Notes: a model not told the origin generated them from the letters alone. A DNA stretch of 64,000 bases from Chinchilla lanigera (GCF_000276665.1 NW_004955417.1:16461921-16525920), one strand, 5' to 3'; shown: positions 48,256 to 59,884, numbered from the stretch's first letter. Program-made: numbers and translations.

Positions 48256-48905
48256 AATGATTCTCTAAATGTAAATTAAAACCACACTGAAATTTCATCT
48301 CATCCCAGTAAGAATGGCTGTCATCAAGAAATCAACCAACAGCAAATGCTGGAGGGGCTGTGGGGGAAAAGGAACTCTTCTCCACTGTTAGTGGCAATGT
48401 AGACGGGTGTATCTACTTTGGAAATTATTCTGGAGATTCCTCAAAAAATTAGTATTACAGGTCCCATTTAACCCAGACATTGCCCTTCTGAGAATTTTTC
48501 CAGAAGAATTTAAAACGTCATTCCACAGCAATATATGTGCACCTATGTTCATAGCAGCACAATTTATCGTAGCAGCACAATTTATCATAGCAAAATTTTG
48601 GAAACAACTCATATGCCCATCAGCTGAGGAATGGATAAGAAAAATGTGATATTTTTGTACAATGGAATATTACTCATTTACAAAGAAAGATGAACTTTTT
48701 ATAGGTAAATGAATGCAACTAGAGACCATACTCATAAGTGAAATAAATCAGACCTGCATGTGTAAACACCATGTTGTCTCCCTAGTGTAAGAACCTGAAA
48801 GAGTAAATAACACTGAAAAGTACAATAGATATTGTGAAAGGGAAAGAAACTGCTCAATAGGAAAGAACAAGTGGGATGAAGGAAAGAAGAAAAGAAAGAA
48901 AAATA
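48256..48905 (+). mobile_element. LINE-1 3' end, sense, with ORF2 tail remnant
   Basis: The translated frame 48407-48649 shows the end of L1 ORF2 protein (WRFLKK, VPFNPDIALL, MFIAAQF, EEWIRKM). It is a different, more diverged copy than the one at 52.0-53.0 kb. A short duplicated block, 'agcagcacaatttatcgt' then 'agcagcacaatttatcat', inserts extra residues. The frame ends soon after and the copy is 5'-truncated. Confidence 0.88.
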
Positions 48906-49419
48906 GGTAAGATAACTGTAGTACTAATTTCTGTTGGTTTATTGAAAGGAACAGTTAATGCTTAATTGTTTGATCAATTTTGCATGCCTATCTGCAATCT
49001 GAGCAACTACTTTGAAGATAACAATAAGTAATACAACAACTATTGTTGATTTCCTATCATCTTGTTTTGAAATGCTGTATCATTTTTATAGTTTTTGTGT
49101 TGTTTGTTTTGTTTTTGTCTTCATTTTTGTTATTTTGTTTTTGTTCTTTTAATTTTAAAATAAAAAATGCAATTAAAAACAATTCTCCATCAATTTTAAT
49201 GATTTTTTCCTGTGAAATATATTTTACCTCTCCAACAGTCACTTGTGTTGTTTAATTGTTTATAACTTTAGCACGAGTAATACTGAAGCTCAACTAACAG
49301 TGTTGAGAGCTTGTTCCTAGAGGACAGGAAATGAGGCCTCATTCAAATCAACAAGTAATTACTGTCTTATCCTGACTATTGGTATTTGGTATTTTCTTCT
49401 TCCATTTTGTTCTAATAAT

Positions 49420-49620
49420 TTCAGTAGCTTCCACTCAGCGCTCATGTGCCAGGTATATAACAAATTATATTTACCAACAATCATGCAGTTAGGTAAGATT
49501 GTCCTCATTTTATAAGAAGGACATGGAGTCTCTGAGATACTTAGGGTCTTAACTAGTAAATAACAGAGGGAGGAATTGAACCCAAGTATGGAGGAATTCA
49601 ACTACTTTCCTCTGGACCTC
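49420..49620 (+). repeat. MIR SINE
   Basis: 'Cctcattttataagaaggac', 'aactagtaaataacagagg', 'gaggaattgaacccaagta' and 'cctctggacctcac' follow the 3' two-thirds of MIR. Confidence 0.82.
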
Positions 49621-49959
49621 ACACCTCCCTGTGCTGTGAAACTTACCTGCTGTTTGCATTTAGTGGGAATATTATGGGTCTATACCCAAATTAAAAGCAC
49701 ATCAGTTATCTTGATTTCAAAGGAGAAAAACTAAATTGACTATGGGTCATTACTGCCAAGTAAGTACTGTTAGTATACGATCTGTCATCACAGTTACCAT
49801 ACTCTGTTGCAATGACTGACTTGCCAGTTTGTGAGTACATAATGGCTATGTCTTCCGTCCCCAAGTACCCAGAGGCCCTTGAAAAATTATGTAACACTTA
49901 CTGAACAAGTAAGGTGTCCAGCCTTGACTGAAATGCTTTAAATGTATTCAATGTTTTGA

Positions 49960-50105
49960 ATGTTTTTTCCTCACACCAATGCCATACGACAAGATGCACT
50001 ATTATCCCATGTTACAGATGAGAAGCCTGAGCCCCTGGGTGATGAAGCAAGTTGCCCACGGTCATACAGCTAGTAAGTGCAAAGTGCCAAAGTTTGAGTT
50101 TTGTA
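49960..50105 (+). repeat. MIR SINE
   Basis: 'Atcccatgttacagatgaga', 'gaagcaagttgcccacggtc' and 'atacagctagtaagtgc' are clear MIR core words. Confidence 0.88.
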
Positions 50106-50179
50106 GGGACTTCTGAACTCATAGCTGAATTAATAAATGAAAAAAAGAACTAATATTTGTTGAATTCTTATACATTCTA

Positions 50180-50375
50180 AGAATATCACATCTGCTATTG
50201 TTTTCATTCTTCACAACAATTCTATTAAATTAGTGCAATTATTCGCTCTCCCACTTCTCACAGAGAAGGAAACAGACCAAAGAATGCTTAATTATTGTAC
50301 CTAGAGGCACAGTTCTACCAAGTTCTGGGGTCAGGGTTAGAGCTGATTCCATAGCTTGTGCCTTTGTGCTTGGAA
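50180..50375 (+). repeat. MIR SINE
   Basis: 'Cttcacaacaattctattaa', 'cacagagaaggaaacagacc', 'gttctggggtcagggttag' and 'gctgattccatagcttgtgc' fit MIR order. More decayed than the copy at 49960. Confidence 0.7.
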
Positions 50376-51567
50376 TGAATGATGTAACTAGTAAGAACAA
50401 CAACAAAAATCTGAACTAATTATCACACAGCTCAGTAGGAAATCTCACCCTTCAATTTTTTCCAGAGGTGTGACCCATGATAATAACCCTTCTCAGAAAA
50501 TGCCTCACACCATTTTTAAGAAGCAATAAAAAATGTTTCCTGTAGTCTCCATACAGTGTTGGCATAGCATTTCTCCCTGTGGCTTTTATCGTTCAAGAAA
50601 AAATTTGATATAAGATTTTGATTTGGCCTTTCTTGGGAAACTGATTTGGAAGATTTTTAAATCAATTAGTACAAAAAAGAAAGTAAATAAAATCATCAGC
50701 CAGACAACCTCTAGATATTTATGCAACTCCCTCCAAATAGAACATTTCTATCCTCTATCTGCTACAATGCCTTCCAAAAAATATTTCTCAGCTCCAAACT
50801 CTCCTAAAGGAATAAAAATCAGAGAAAACTGGAAGTGGTTACATGAGGAGAGAAAAAACAATTATCATAAAGAGCTCTGTATTTTAATCGACAACTCTGA
50901 GAGGGTAGCTCTTTGCTGTCCAACAGCTGCATAATGATCAGCAAAAAATTTGCCTTGCTGGATTTATGAGGTATGAAAAATGGCTGTCATAAGATCTGAG
51001 AATGATGAGACTAGTCCTGAAATCACCATGTCAACACTTAGAAACTGCAGTGGGAGGCAAATAAAAATGACTAATTTTGTGTGACAGAAGGTGCCGGACA
51101 CAGAACCCAAGCAGTTGTTTCCAAAGGGAATCATTCATCGTAAGTAGGACGTAGACAGTGGCCAGGAGCAGGTGGTCAGGGGCAGGTGTACCAAAGGAGG
51201 CTTATACTACCACGGCAGCTACAGCAGGAAAGTTTGTCTACCAAAACTTGCCACTTCAGCTGGTCCCACAATGACCAAGCATCCCCCATAGTACACTGAG
51301 GCTAAAAATGTGACTAAAAATGATTCCTAGTAGTGACCACACTAGGCTAAGAATAATTCTAATTTACCATATATAGCAATATATTAGAATGTAGGTGTGT
51401 GTATCCTTTATTAAACCATCCAAAAAATTCCATGAGTATGTATTACTACTGATTTAATTGTACACATCAAAAAACTGAGACATAGACAAATTAAGTGTTC
51501 AAGGTAAAGAAAAGTCCACGATTCACGGAGCAATGATCTGAGTCCAGTTCTACCTTTTTAACATTCT

Positions 51568-51830
51568 ACATCAGAGGTCTGCAAACAGCAGCCTGCTGGG
51601 CACATCTGGTTATTTTAGTGGTCCTTGAGCTAAGTTATGACACTTTGGGGTGAGGGAATGAAATCTGAAGAAGATGAATATTGTGCCATATGAAAATCAT
51701 AGGAGATTCGAATTTCATTATGTATAAATAAAGTTTTATTGGAACAGAGCTGGGTTTACTCTTGTACATATTGTCTGTGGTTGCCTTTGTGCTACGATGA
51801 CAGAACTGAATTGTTACGACAGGTGGTCTG
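51568..51830 (+). mobile_element. hAT-like non-autonomous DNA transposon remnant
   Basis: It starts near 'cagaggtctgcaaacagcag'. 'Aaataaagttttattggaac' followed by 'agagctgggtttactcttgt' and 'gtctgtggttgcctttgtgc' marks the other half. This is a familiar mammalian MER-type element, in mixed decay. I do not give a subfamily. Confidence 0.65.
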
Positions 51831-52045
51831 ACCGGGAAAGCAAAAAATATTTCTTCTCCAGATCAATGCGGAAAATATTTCCTGGTGTTTGATGCATGTG
51901 ATATTGAGCAAGGGGCCATGGAGGTCACTCCACATTTTCTGTCTTCTGATGATGCTCTGCCTTCTGCGCTGTTCATGTGAGCCTCCCACCCCGCCTACCT
52001 CTATCTACTACATGCTCATATCTTTGCTTTTGTGCATGAATTTCT

Positions 52046-53029
52046 TTCTTTTTTTTTATTTTAAAGATAAAAGGAGGGAAACATTAACAGACATACAACA
52101 TTTTACAACATATCACAAGCACAATACAGACAATACAGAGTTACAAACAAAGTGGTAGGGAATTAACAATGGTGGTTGTATTACATATTGATATCTTCAA
52201 AGTGGCTTCTCATGAAAACAGATATAGACATGCAATACTGGTCAACCAAAGACTCATTGACAGTTTCTTTCAGCATAGAAATAGAAGGCAGAAGAACAAC
52301 CATGTTAACCATCCTGTATATACATGCATACAAAATTTCTCCTTCTTTCCCTTCTCTTTCCCCACATCCCAGAAGCCCTTTACTCTTCAGTGGTTTCCTA
52401 TCATTTCACAGTGTCTATCATACCTCCGAGTTTAAATTAACTCTTTCAAGTTTTACACTAGTGACACAATGCGGTGCTTGCACATGTATGTTTGATTTAT
52501 TTCACTTATGAGTATGGTCTCTAGTTGTGACCATTTAAATATAAAGGCCTCGAGTTTATCTTTCTTTACAGCTGAGTAATATTCCATTATATAAAAGTAC
52601 CATAATTTTCTTATCCAATCCTCGGTGGATGGACATTTGGGTTGCTTCCACATTTTAGCAATTACAAATTGTGCTGCTATGAACATAGGTGCACATATAT
52701 CACTGTGATATGATGTTTTTAGATCTTCTGGGAAAATACCCAGCAGGGGGATAGCTGGGTTGAATGGGACCTCTAAACCTAGTTTTCGGAGGAATCTCCA
52801 AACTGATTTCCACAGTGGTTTCACCAGTCTGCATTCCCACCAGCAGCGGAGAAGGGTTCCTATTTCTCCACAGCCTCGCCAGCATTTGTTATTGGTTGAT
52901 TTCTTAATGCTAGCCATTCTTACTTGGGTAAGGTGGAATCTTAGTGTTGTTTTAATTTGCATTTCTCGAATGACTAATGATGTTGAACATTTTCTCATAT
53001 ATTTATTTGCCGTTTGTATCTCCTTGTCA
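52046..53029 (-). mobile_element. 5'-truncated LINE-1 insertion, antisense, with exact target duplication
   Basis: This is the best-preserved L1 in the window. A perfect 16-bp target duplication TTGTGCATGAATTTCT lies at 52030-52045 and 53030-53045. The poly-A tail shows as a T-rich start at 52046-52064. About 410 bp of 3' UTR (52046-52452) precede the ORF2 stop on the minus strand. The remaining about 191 codons of ORF2 up to the truncation point are open. In the intact target, the nick point TTTCT/GA resembles the L1 endonuclease preference TTTT/AA. Confidence 0.96.
52453..53029 (-). pseudogene. LINE-1 ORF2 C-terminal fragment, open but lacking endonuclease and reverse transcriptase
   Basis: Full-length L1 ORF2 encodes endonuclease, reverse transcriptase and a cysteine-rich C-terminal segment. 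Only the last part is present. Visible landmarks in order are [76 protein letters not shown] and [11 protein letters not shown], with KHRIVSLV at the stop (52453). Cysteines of the CWRGCG and CWWEC parts are kept. The open frame extends beyond 53029 into target DNA to a chance ATG at 53163, so the 236-codon frame is not one protein. The fragment has no catalytic domain and no promoter, so it is a dead copy. Confidence 0.95.
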
Positions 53030-53045
53030 TTGTGCATGAATTTCT

Positions 53046-55738
53046 GACTCACCACCAATGGGTTAGCTTGCTTTGTCAAAATGTATGGATGCAAATATGA
53101 ACCCAGGATAGCAGTAAAGACATATGAAGACATTCTATGCAAAACAATTAAAATCAAAGCCAAGCTTTCAAAGTATAGCTACTGTAACTAAAAAAAATTT
53201 GGGCCAGTATTCAAGAAGTAGAGGGAATAATCATTGGAAATATCTTTGTAATTCTATCACTCCTATTAAAAAATAGATATTTATAAATGGTTTCCCAGAA
53301 AAAAGCAGACCCTTGGGGTGATCCAGTCCATGCCTTTGATTTTACTAAGTGATTCTCACCTGAAAATGGGAAAATGCGAGTGAGTTGTCCTTGCTGAAGG
53401 CACCTGCATGCATAAAACAGAATCAAAGCGGGGAAAGGCAAAGGTAATTGGGAAAGTAGTGCTTCAGCTTCCCAGATGACCAGATTTCAAATAGTTCAAT
53501 AAATAAATTAAAATCCACCTTTAATTTAAACATTAGTTTGATCAAAATTTCACCTGAACACTTCATGCCTGGTTTTATCTCTCAGGAATTGCTATAGCAA
53601 CAGCACAGAAACACGACTCAGCATTTCCTTAGCCACAGTTAAGCAGTAACCAATAAAAGATGTGCACTTACGACAACAGGACCTTAAAATATACATAATT
53701 AGGCCAGTAGAGTTCTGGTTCCCTCTGGAATTAATATGCAACCCATAAGAAAAGGAAGCAAGTAAGTAAATATGATTAAAACAGAAGCGGACTATTACCC
53801 TTTCCTCTCGGGATTTATCGGCAGTTTGACGATCCCCCAAAAGCTTGGTTCTTTGACATTGGTGTATCTTCTTCTCTGTTTCTTTGTGGGGCTCTTAGCC
53901 TTCGCAGATGCTAAGCTACCTAGTGGCAATATGCTTTTTACTCACAAGCGCTTGAGAACTCTTCCACAGTGGAAGTAAAATATTACAGTGCAAGTTAAAC
54001 AGAGCAGCATTGCAGAATGCAGCATTGTTTTACAGACTGGTGGGAACCAAGGGGAACAACAAACAGGTGTAACTTCACAACTCAGGTTCTGCATATAACT
54101 TGGTCCATGAGAAAAGAAACACGTTTCCATGTTAGTTTCCTCAAGATCATGAGGCAGAAGAAACGCTGTAGGATGACTCTGAGCTACCTGAACCTTAAAC
54201 ATTGTTTTCCTTTAATTCTCACAAACAGCCTAAAATGATCTTAATATCAATATTTAAAATCTGAACCTATGAATCACTCTAACATCCCCACTTTATAGAT
54301 GAGGACACTGAGGCACAGAGGATTCCCAGGTCAAGCTTTCTGTGGGACACTCAAGGCTTCTGATGCCATTGCTCTTGCCACAGCACCCCAATCATCACCC
54401 ACTCTTCCAAGAATGGAACTCAGTCTTGTTTCAAGACTCTGCATCATGACACATAATTAAAATCTGGTTGCTGCAAATTAATGTTTGTTGAAACATGTTC
54501 TTCAAAGCATGTGTCTGGGAGAAGATATTCTCCTGGCTTATCCAGCCCTGGAGAGGTGGCGAACACTTGACATAATCTAATTGGGACAAGAGGGGCAAGT
54601 TTGAAGTTGCTGTATCTGGATCTCTCTCAACAGGCACCAAATCAATCAAGAGCAAGTGCTTCAACCTTTGAAGTACACTTACCCCTCAGGTGAGCCAATT
54701 CAACCAGAATTTACTAAGAATGGCCATAATACTGTAGACATTTTCTTTTTCAAGCTGCAATAGCATTCAATTACACATACTCAAGAGTGTAAGAGAAAGC
54801 ATCTATTTTGGCGATATTCTGTGTTTCTTCAGCTCTTGGAATGCTGTAGAAAAATATGAAATGTTTATTTCCATGGATGATCTTATTACTAGGAAACATG
54901 GTAGAGATTAAGTAGATTGGAACAAACCGTAGTTCCATAAACACTTTCCACCTTCCCGATCCTTTACTATATTCATTCTTCTTTCATCTTAAAATACGTC
55001 CTTCCTTTTCTTCTACCATGATTTATGTCAAGGTTTATCTCCTCCAGAATATTTTCTAACTCTCAGGGCAAACTGATAGGCACTGTATCCAAAGATCTCA
55101 CTACATCTCTTACATCTCTGTCACTTAGCCTGCAAGGTTTAATTATAACTCACGTTTTGCTTACGTCTCTTATTGGATTATAAATTATTTTCAGACAAAG
55201 GATTCTGTCTTATTTGTCTTTGCTCACTATAATACTTGGAATATGTGGAGGCACAATCATGTTTATTATCTAAAAAAATATTTTGTGAATGATCTGAAAT
55301 TTTTTTATAGTTGGCATCTCAGCAGCTCACCTTTTTCTTGCTTTAAAACCATTCCCTTGAAGATTTCGCTATTTTATTCTTTTGCATACATTCACATTCC
55401 TCTTTCACTCTTAAATTGATTAAATCATTTAGCTAAAAATCAGAACAACCTGAACACTGACACTAGCTGTGCTTGCCAAGGCCGTTGAAGGTTGAAAAGG
55501 TAATGCACTCGCCTAAGGTTGCTGGCGGTGGTGCAGAGTTTCAGTGGTTTTCAAGCTCTTTGACCAGATCCATTGTGAGATATGCATTTTACATTAAAGC
55601 CATATTCTTCATAGTTCTAGAGCCAGATTTCCAGGTTTGTTCCTTGTATCTGGACTTCACTGTCTGTCCTTGAGGAAGTTTTAAATAGCTTAGTTTTCTC
55701 CTTTGCAAAGTTGGGTGGCTAACAAGATCTTTTAGGAG
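53046..55738. other. Gene-less DNA with a MIR and an L2
   Basis: A MIR core lies at about 54270-54345 (atccccactttatagatgag, gacactgaggcacagagg). Other sequence to 54940 is unassigned, and all frames are under 90 codons without features. Confidence 0.55.
54940..55268 (-). mobile_element. LINE-2 3' fragment, antisense
   Basis: 'Gtcaaggtttatctcctcca', 'gaatattttctaactctcag', 'ttaattataactcacgtttt' and 'ggattctgtcttatttgtc' match antisense L2 in order. Confidence 0.75.
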
Positions 55739-55976
55739 TTTTATGAGAAACAACTGAGCGAGCACACATCACATTCGTAGAGCAGTGTTGTGTATTACTA
55801 CCAGTGTTAACTTATTTGTTATTTATGTTCATAGGTGAAACTAGATGTTTATGAAATAGGCATATTATCTACAATCTAAAAAAGCCTTTCTTATGAAGCT
55901 TTAAATTGATTTCACAACCTAACATGGCATTTTAACTTCTAATTTGAAAATACAAGTATTCCTCGTTTAAGGACCT
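55739..55976 (+). repeat. Direct duplication, copy 1
   Basis: Aligns gap-free to 56659-56896 at a constant offset of 920 bases. I count 10 differences over 55751-55976, several at former CpG sites. Confidence 0.95.
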
Positions 55977-56132
55977 ACCTGTTTAACAAGTGCTCAAACT
56001 TCCCACCAAGGTGCACTGTTCTGGCCTAGGGCCAGCTGCTCAGACCATCTCTTTTCTTTTTTGGTACAGTTTTGCACACCTTGCTTAAAGTGCCTTAGTT
56101 TCTGTTTTGGTACAGTATACCTTGTTTATACA

Positions 56133-56609
56133 TGTTATGGTTGATACATCGTGTCAACTTGAGGAGTCTAGAAGCTTAACTAGAACTCACTCAGAAGTTC
56201 TACATCCTGGGGTGAAAAGGACATGCCCTTACTGCTCTAGGATGTTGTTCATTGTGTCAACTTGAGAAGTTTAGAAGGCTAACTAAGCGACCTAGCAGAG
56301 GGGTCAGGGTCCTTACTTTGTATTCATCCAGATCCTGTGCAAGAGGAGGACAGGGAGACTGTGGATGTGGGTGGATAGCTGGCCTACAATATAAGGGAGG
56401 GAAAGAGGTTCGCTTCTCCCCCCTTTTTGCTCTTGCTTGCTTTTGCTGTCTTGTACCACCTTGAAGTGCTGCCCCTGTGCCCTGCCACCCTGCCTTGGAG
56501 CCAGCTAATTATAGACTGAAACCTCCACAAAATGTGAGCTAACCCTTCCTTCCTTAATTTGGGGTGTTGGGTATTTTGTCTCAGCAATGAGAGAAAAGTA
56601 GCCAAGAAA
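56133..56609 (+). mobile_element. Solo MaLR-type LTR, sense
   Basis: It starts TGTTATGGTTGATACATCGT and ends 'agccaagaaa', probably from an original ...AAGACA. An exact 5-bp target duplication ATACA lies at 56128-56132 and 56610-56614. 'Gactgaaacctccacaaaat' followed by 'gtgagctaacccttccttcc' and 'ttttgtctcagcaatgaga' matches the LTR at 62.5 kb. The start contains a 103-bp-spaced internal repeat (gtgtcaacttgag at 56151 and 56254). The frame at 56384-56752 (-) is antisense LTR. Confidence 0.9.
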
Positions 56610-56658
56610 ATACAGTACTGTAATTTTTGCTGACGGTACTGCACAATACAATACTTGT

Positions 56659-56896
56659 TTTTACAAGAAACAACTGAACGAGCACACATCACATTCATAG
56701 AGCAGTGTTGTGTATTATTACCAGTGTTAACTGATTTGTTACTTATGTTCATAGGTGAAACTAGATGATTATGAAATAAGCATATTATCTACAATCTAAA
56801 AAAGCCTTTCTTATGAAGTTTTAAATTGATTTCACAACCTAACATGGCGTTTTAACTTCTAATTTGAAAATACAAGTATTCCTCATTTAAGGACCT
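56659..56896 (+). repeat. Direct duplication, copy 2
   Basis: Counterpart of 55739-55976, ending at GGACCT. After that the two copies differ, since copy 2 continues 'gttatacattacaatattg'. Confidence 0.95.
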
Positions 56897-57088
56897 GTTA
56901 TACATTACAATATTGTATGTAAGAGTTATTAGAATAAAAGTAAAGTAGTTAAGCTGGAATTTTCTTTGGCCATTTCTTTGCTTTGAATATTGTACAGTGC
57001 ACAGTAGGTACAATTCCTCACTAACAACTGATTCAATTAACAGCCTATTCACAGGACCGTCACGCAGTTGTTAAACAAGGAATGTCTA

Positions 57089-58149
57089 CAGCAATGCTTA
57101 TCAATTCCACCTTTTAAGTTTTTAATAAAATATTAAACCAAAACTCTGGATGCAAGACAATTTACAAACTTAACACATAGGATTTAATTGATCCCAACAC
57201 ATTGACAGAGGTATAAAACCGCAGCCACCATCCACCTTAGGTCATTTTGCCATTCCAATTCAAAACACTCTGCCTACTGGATGTCATTTCTCAATCCCTC
57301 TCTTAAATCTAAGTAACCACTGAGCTACTGTCTATCTCCACAAAGTTTCCTATTCTGGGATTTTTTTTCTTTCAAAACCATTTGCCCAGAATTAGTTACT
57401 TCTAGCCCTGTATAAAGATGTACATATACTCCACATATAGCAGCTGACATACTGGGTTACAGCTTGGTATTTATGTACGTCACCCATGCTAGCCTGGGGA
57501 GTCCTTTGTGTTTTTCATATTCACGTTTCTATCTACAGTGTCCAGCATAGAGCCTGTCAATGAACTGGCACTGAATAAGTCAGCACTTAACAAGTACGAA
57601 TGGTCAAACAGGTGCAGCTTTCCACTGCAGGTGAGAAGCCACTCAGTAAAGTTGTCTCGGGTGTATCCACCGTATCCACCGCGCTTCTTTGCTGCTATTC
57701 TCTTTCACAAAGGCTTTCTTAGCAGACAGAAAGGTTTAAGAGGACAATACAGTAAAATATTTCAGAAACATCTTGTTTTTGACAACTATTGTAAATAGTT
57801 CAAAAGCTGAAAATTTGTTCTCCACTAACATTTAATTGTAGTACTTCTGATGTTATAGTCCCCAGAATGACTGTGATGAGTAAGTGGTATGTACACGTTA
57901 GGCACTTACTCTAACACCTGCTACATAATGCAAACAGAATATATTCACCACACCATAAACACAGTGGAAAATAAAACTGGTTTTATTAAACTCGTTAAAA
58001 CACCGCTTAACACATTTAAGGTGATATCTAAGCTATAAAATCTCTCTTGTGAGCTTTTTGGTGGCTAAGACATATCTCTGTAGACACCCCACTGCCATGT
58101 CACCATGTAGACAGAAAATAAAGAGTTTCAAAGCATCTGACTCCAAAGT
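57089..58149. other. Gene-less DNA with weak L1/L2 traces
   Basis: About 57290-57365 resembles the antisense L1M 3' phrase 'gtaaccactgagctactgtc'. About 57535-57590 resembles an antisense L2 end (gtccagcatagagcctgtca). The 96-codon frame at 57508-57798 has no recognisable domain. No gene is supported. Confidence 0.45.
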
Positions 58150-58861
58150 AACAGAAATTTAAAAAAATAGGAAAATCCACAGTTATCTATGTATATTTCT
58201 ATGCTAAATCTCAGTAACTGATAGAACAAGTTGATAGAAAAAATCAATAGAGATATAGAATACTTGGTATTAACTATCTTCAACTAACTGATTTATAGAA
58301 CACTCCACCCAACCAAAGCAGAACATATGGAAACTTTATTAAGATAAATCATGTGATAAGACATAAAATAAGTCTCAATAAATTGAAGAGGATTGAAACC
58401 TTATAAAGTATGTTTGCTGGCCACAATGAAATTAAAGAATAAATCAATATGAAAACCTATCTGGAAGATCTACAAATATATGGGAATAACATAGCATACT
58501 TCTAAAGTCTTACAGAAAATATAGCAAACTTGATAAAAATAAGAGCATAACATATCAAATTAATGGACTTTAAAGAAACTTTGAGAAGAAAATTTATAGT
58601 TTTAAATGCTTACGTCAAAAAGAGAGAGCTCTAGCAGTGCCCAGATCATCATAAGAAACAAATTGAAGATAAAGTGTGGAAGAGAGAAATAACAAAGATA
58701 AAACTGAATTCATTTGCAGTAGAAAATGAACAAAAAATGTGAAGCAGAATGAAGCAGATGAATGAAGCAATGAAGCAGAAAGCTGTTATTTATAAACCTC
58801 TATTTACATTTATTAAGAAAAAAGGAGAAGTTTAATTACTTGGTAATAGAAAAATAAGTCC

Positions 58862-58985
58862 TTAAACAGACTGCAATCGTAGTAGGCAGAAGCAGCAATA
58901 TATATCATGTACAAATACAAATTCCTTATGATGAATGTTACCATTATGTATATCTAAAATGTACCAATAAAGTTTTAAAAAATAG
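58862..58985 (+). mobile_element. Short LINE-1 3' end, sense, nested
   Basis: 'Gatgaatgttaccattatgt' followed by 'atatctaaaatgtaccaata' and 'aagttttaaaaaa' is the extreme L1 3' end with a short A tail. It interrupts the older L1M. No target duplication was confirmed. Confidence 0.65.
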
Positions 58986-59368
58986 TAGGTAGATAAAAGT
59001 TTCATGCAAATAAAAGTAGTATATAAATTTGATGAAAGACACAAATACTCAAAACTACTTAATACAAAAGAGGATATGAATAACTCAGTATGAAGTAAAC
59101 AATTACATTTATACTTAAAACCCTTCTAATGAAGGAAACTCCAAGCTGACATGACTTCAGCATTTAATTCTATCAAATACATAAGAAGGAAATAATGCCA
59201 ATGCAATGAAAATAGTTCAAAGGCTAAAGGAAGAAGGAGGACTTACCAACTATTTGATAAGGCTGATATTGCCTTGTTACAAAACCCAAAGATATTAGAA
59301 GAGAAAAATCGGATCAATACTACTGATGAACCTAGATACAGAAGTTCTTAACAAAATATCAATAAGGT

Positions 59369-59428
59369 CTGCACTTGTCTAGGACATGTGTAATCCTGGG
59401 TTTGATCTATAGCACTGAAAAGAGAATC
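59369..59428 (+). mobile_element. ID-like SINE fragment, sense
   Basis: 'Gcacttgtctaggacatgtg', 'taatcctgggtttgatctat' and 'agcactgaaaa' match the second half of an ID-type SINE. The A-box part is lost. Confidence 0.65.
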
Positions 59429-59884
59429 ATCAATCTAGGAAATATAGCCAAGAATGCACTTTAAATTTAATCAATACAATTTACTATATTAGTAGAATAA
59501 TAAAAGAAAACCATACCAGTATATCCATAGATACAGAAATGTAAATTGACAGAATTTATTCAGTAATGACCAAAAGCCCTCAACAACAACAAAAAAGAAT
59601 AAAGAATGTTCTTAGTTTTCAAAGAAGCTTCTGAGTAAAACCTATGGTTAGTATCATATTTACAGTAAGAGAACAAATTGTTTTTCCTTAATATTGGGTC
59701 CAAGAAAAGAATCCTATTCTTGCAATTCCTGTTTAATATTGTTCAAGAGTTCTGGCCCAGGGCAATAAGAAAAATAAATGCATAAAAAGAAAAGATTAGA
59801 CAATAAATTAAGCTATTCTTATTCACGGACACTATTACTGGGCATATAAATTATTTTATGAACCCCCAAAGAGTACTAGAAAAG

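Larger units (their letters stand above)
48906..51567. other. Gene-less DNA with a MIR cluster
   Basis: Apart from a T/G-rich low-complexity stretch at 49080-49160 and the three MIRs listed separately, no repeat or gene is recognised. The 103-codon frame at 50623-50934 has no recognisable domain. Confidence 0.55.
55952..57088 (+). mobile_element. Tigger-like DNA transposon remnant, rearranged
   Basis: The left end CAAGTATTCCTCGTTTAAGG (55952) is the inverted counterpart of the right end GTTGTTAAACAAGGAATGTC (57066). Both ends sit next to TA, as expected for Tc1/mariner-type insertion. A second left end (CAAGTATTCCTCATTTAAGG) occurs at 56872 through the duplication. An MaLR LTR splits the first part at 56133-56609. 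No transposase frame is seen. The family call is from the ends and style only. Confidence 0.6.

Noticed and set aside
53030..53163. N-terminal extension of the 236-codon minus-strand frame as part of a gene
   Set aside because: The L1 part stops at 53029, as shown by the target duplication. The remaining codons are host flank that happens to be open.
56384..56752. 122-codon minus-strand frame
   Set aside because: It covers an MaLR LTR end and the duplicated segment, with no conserved domain.
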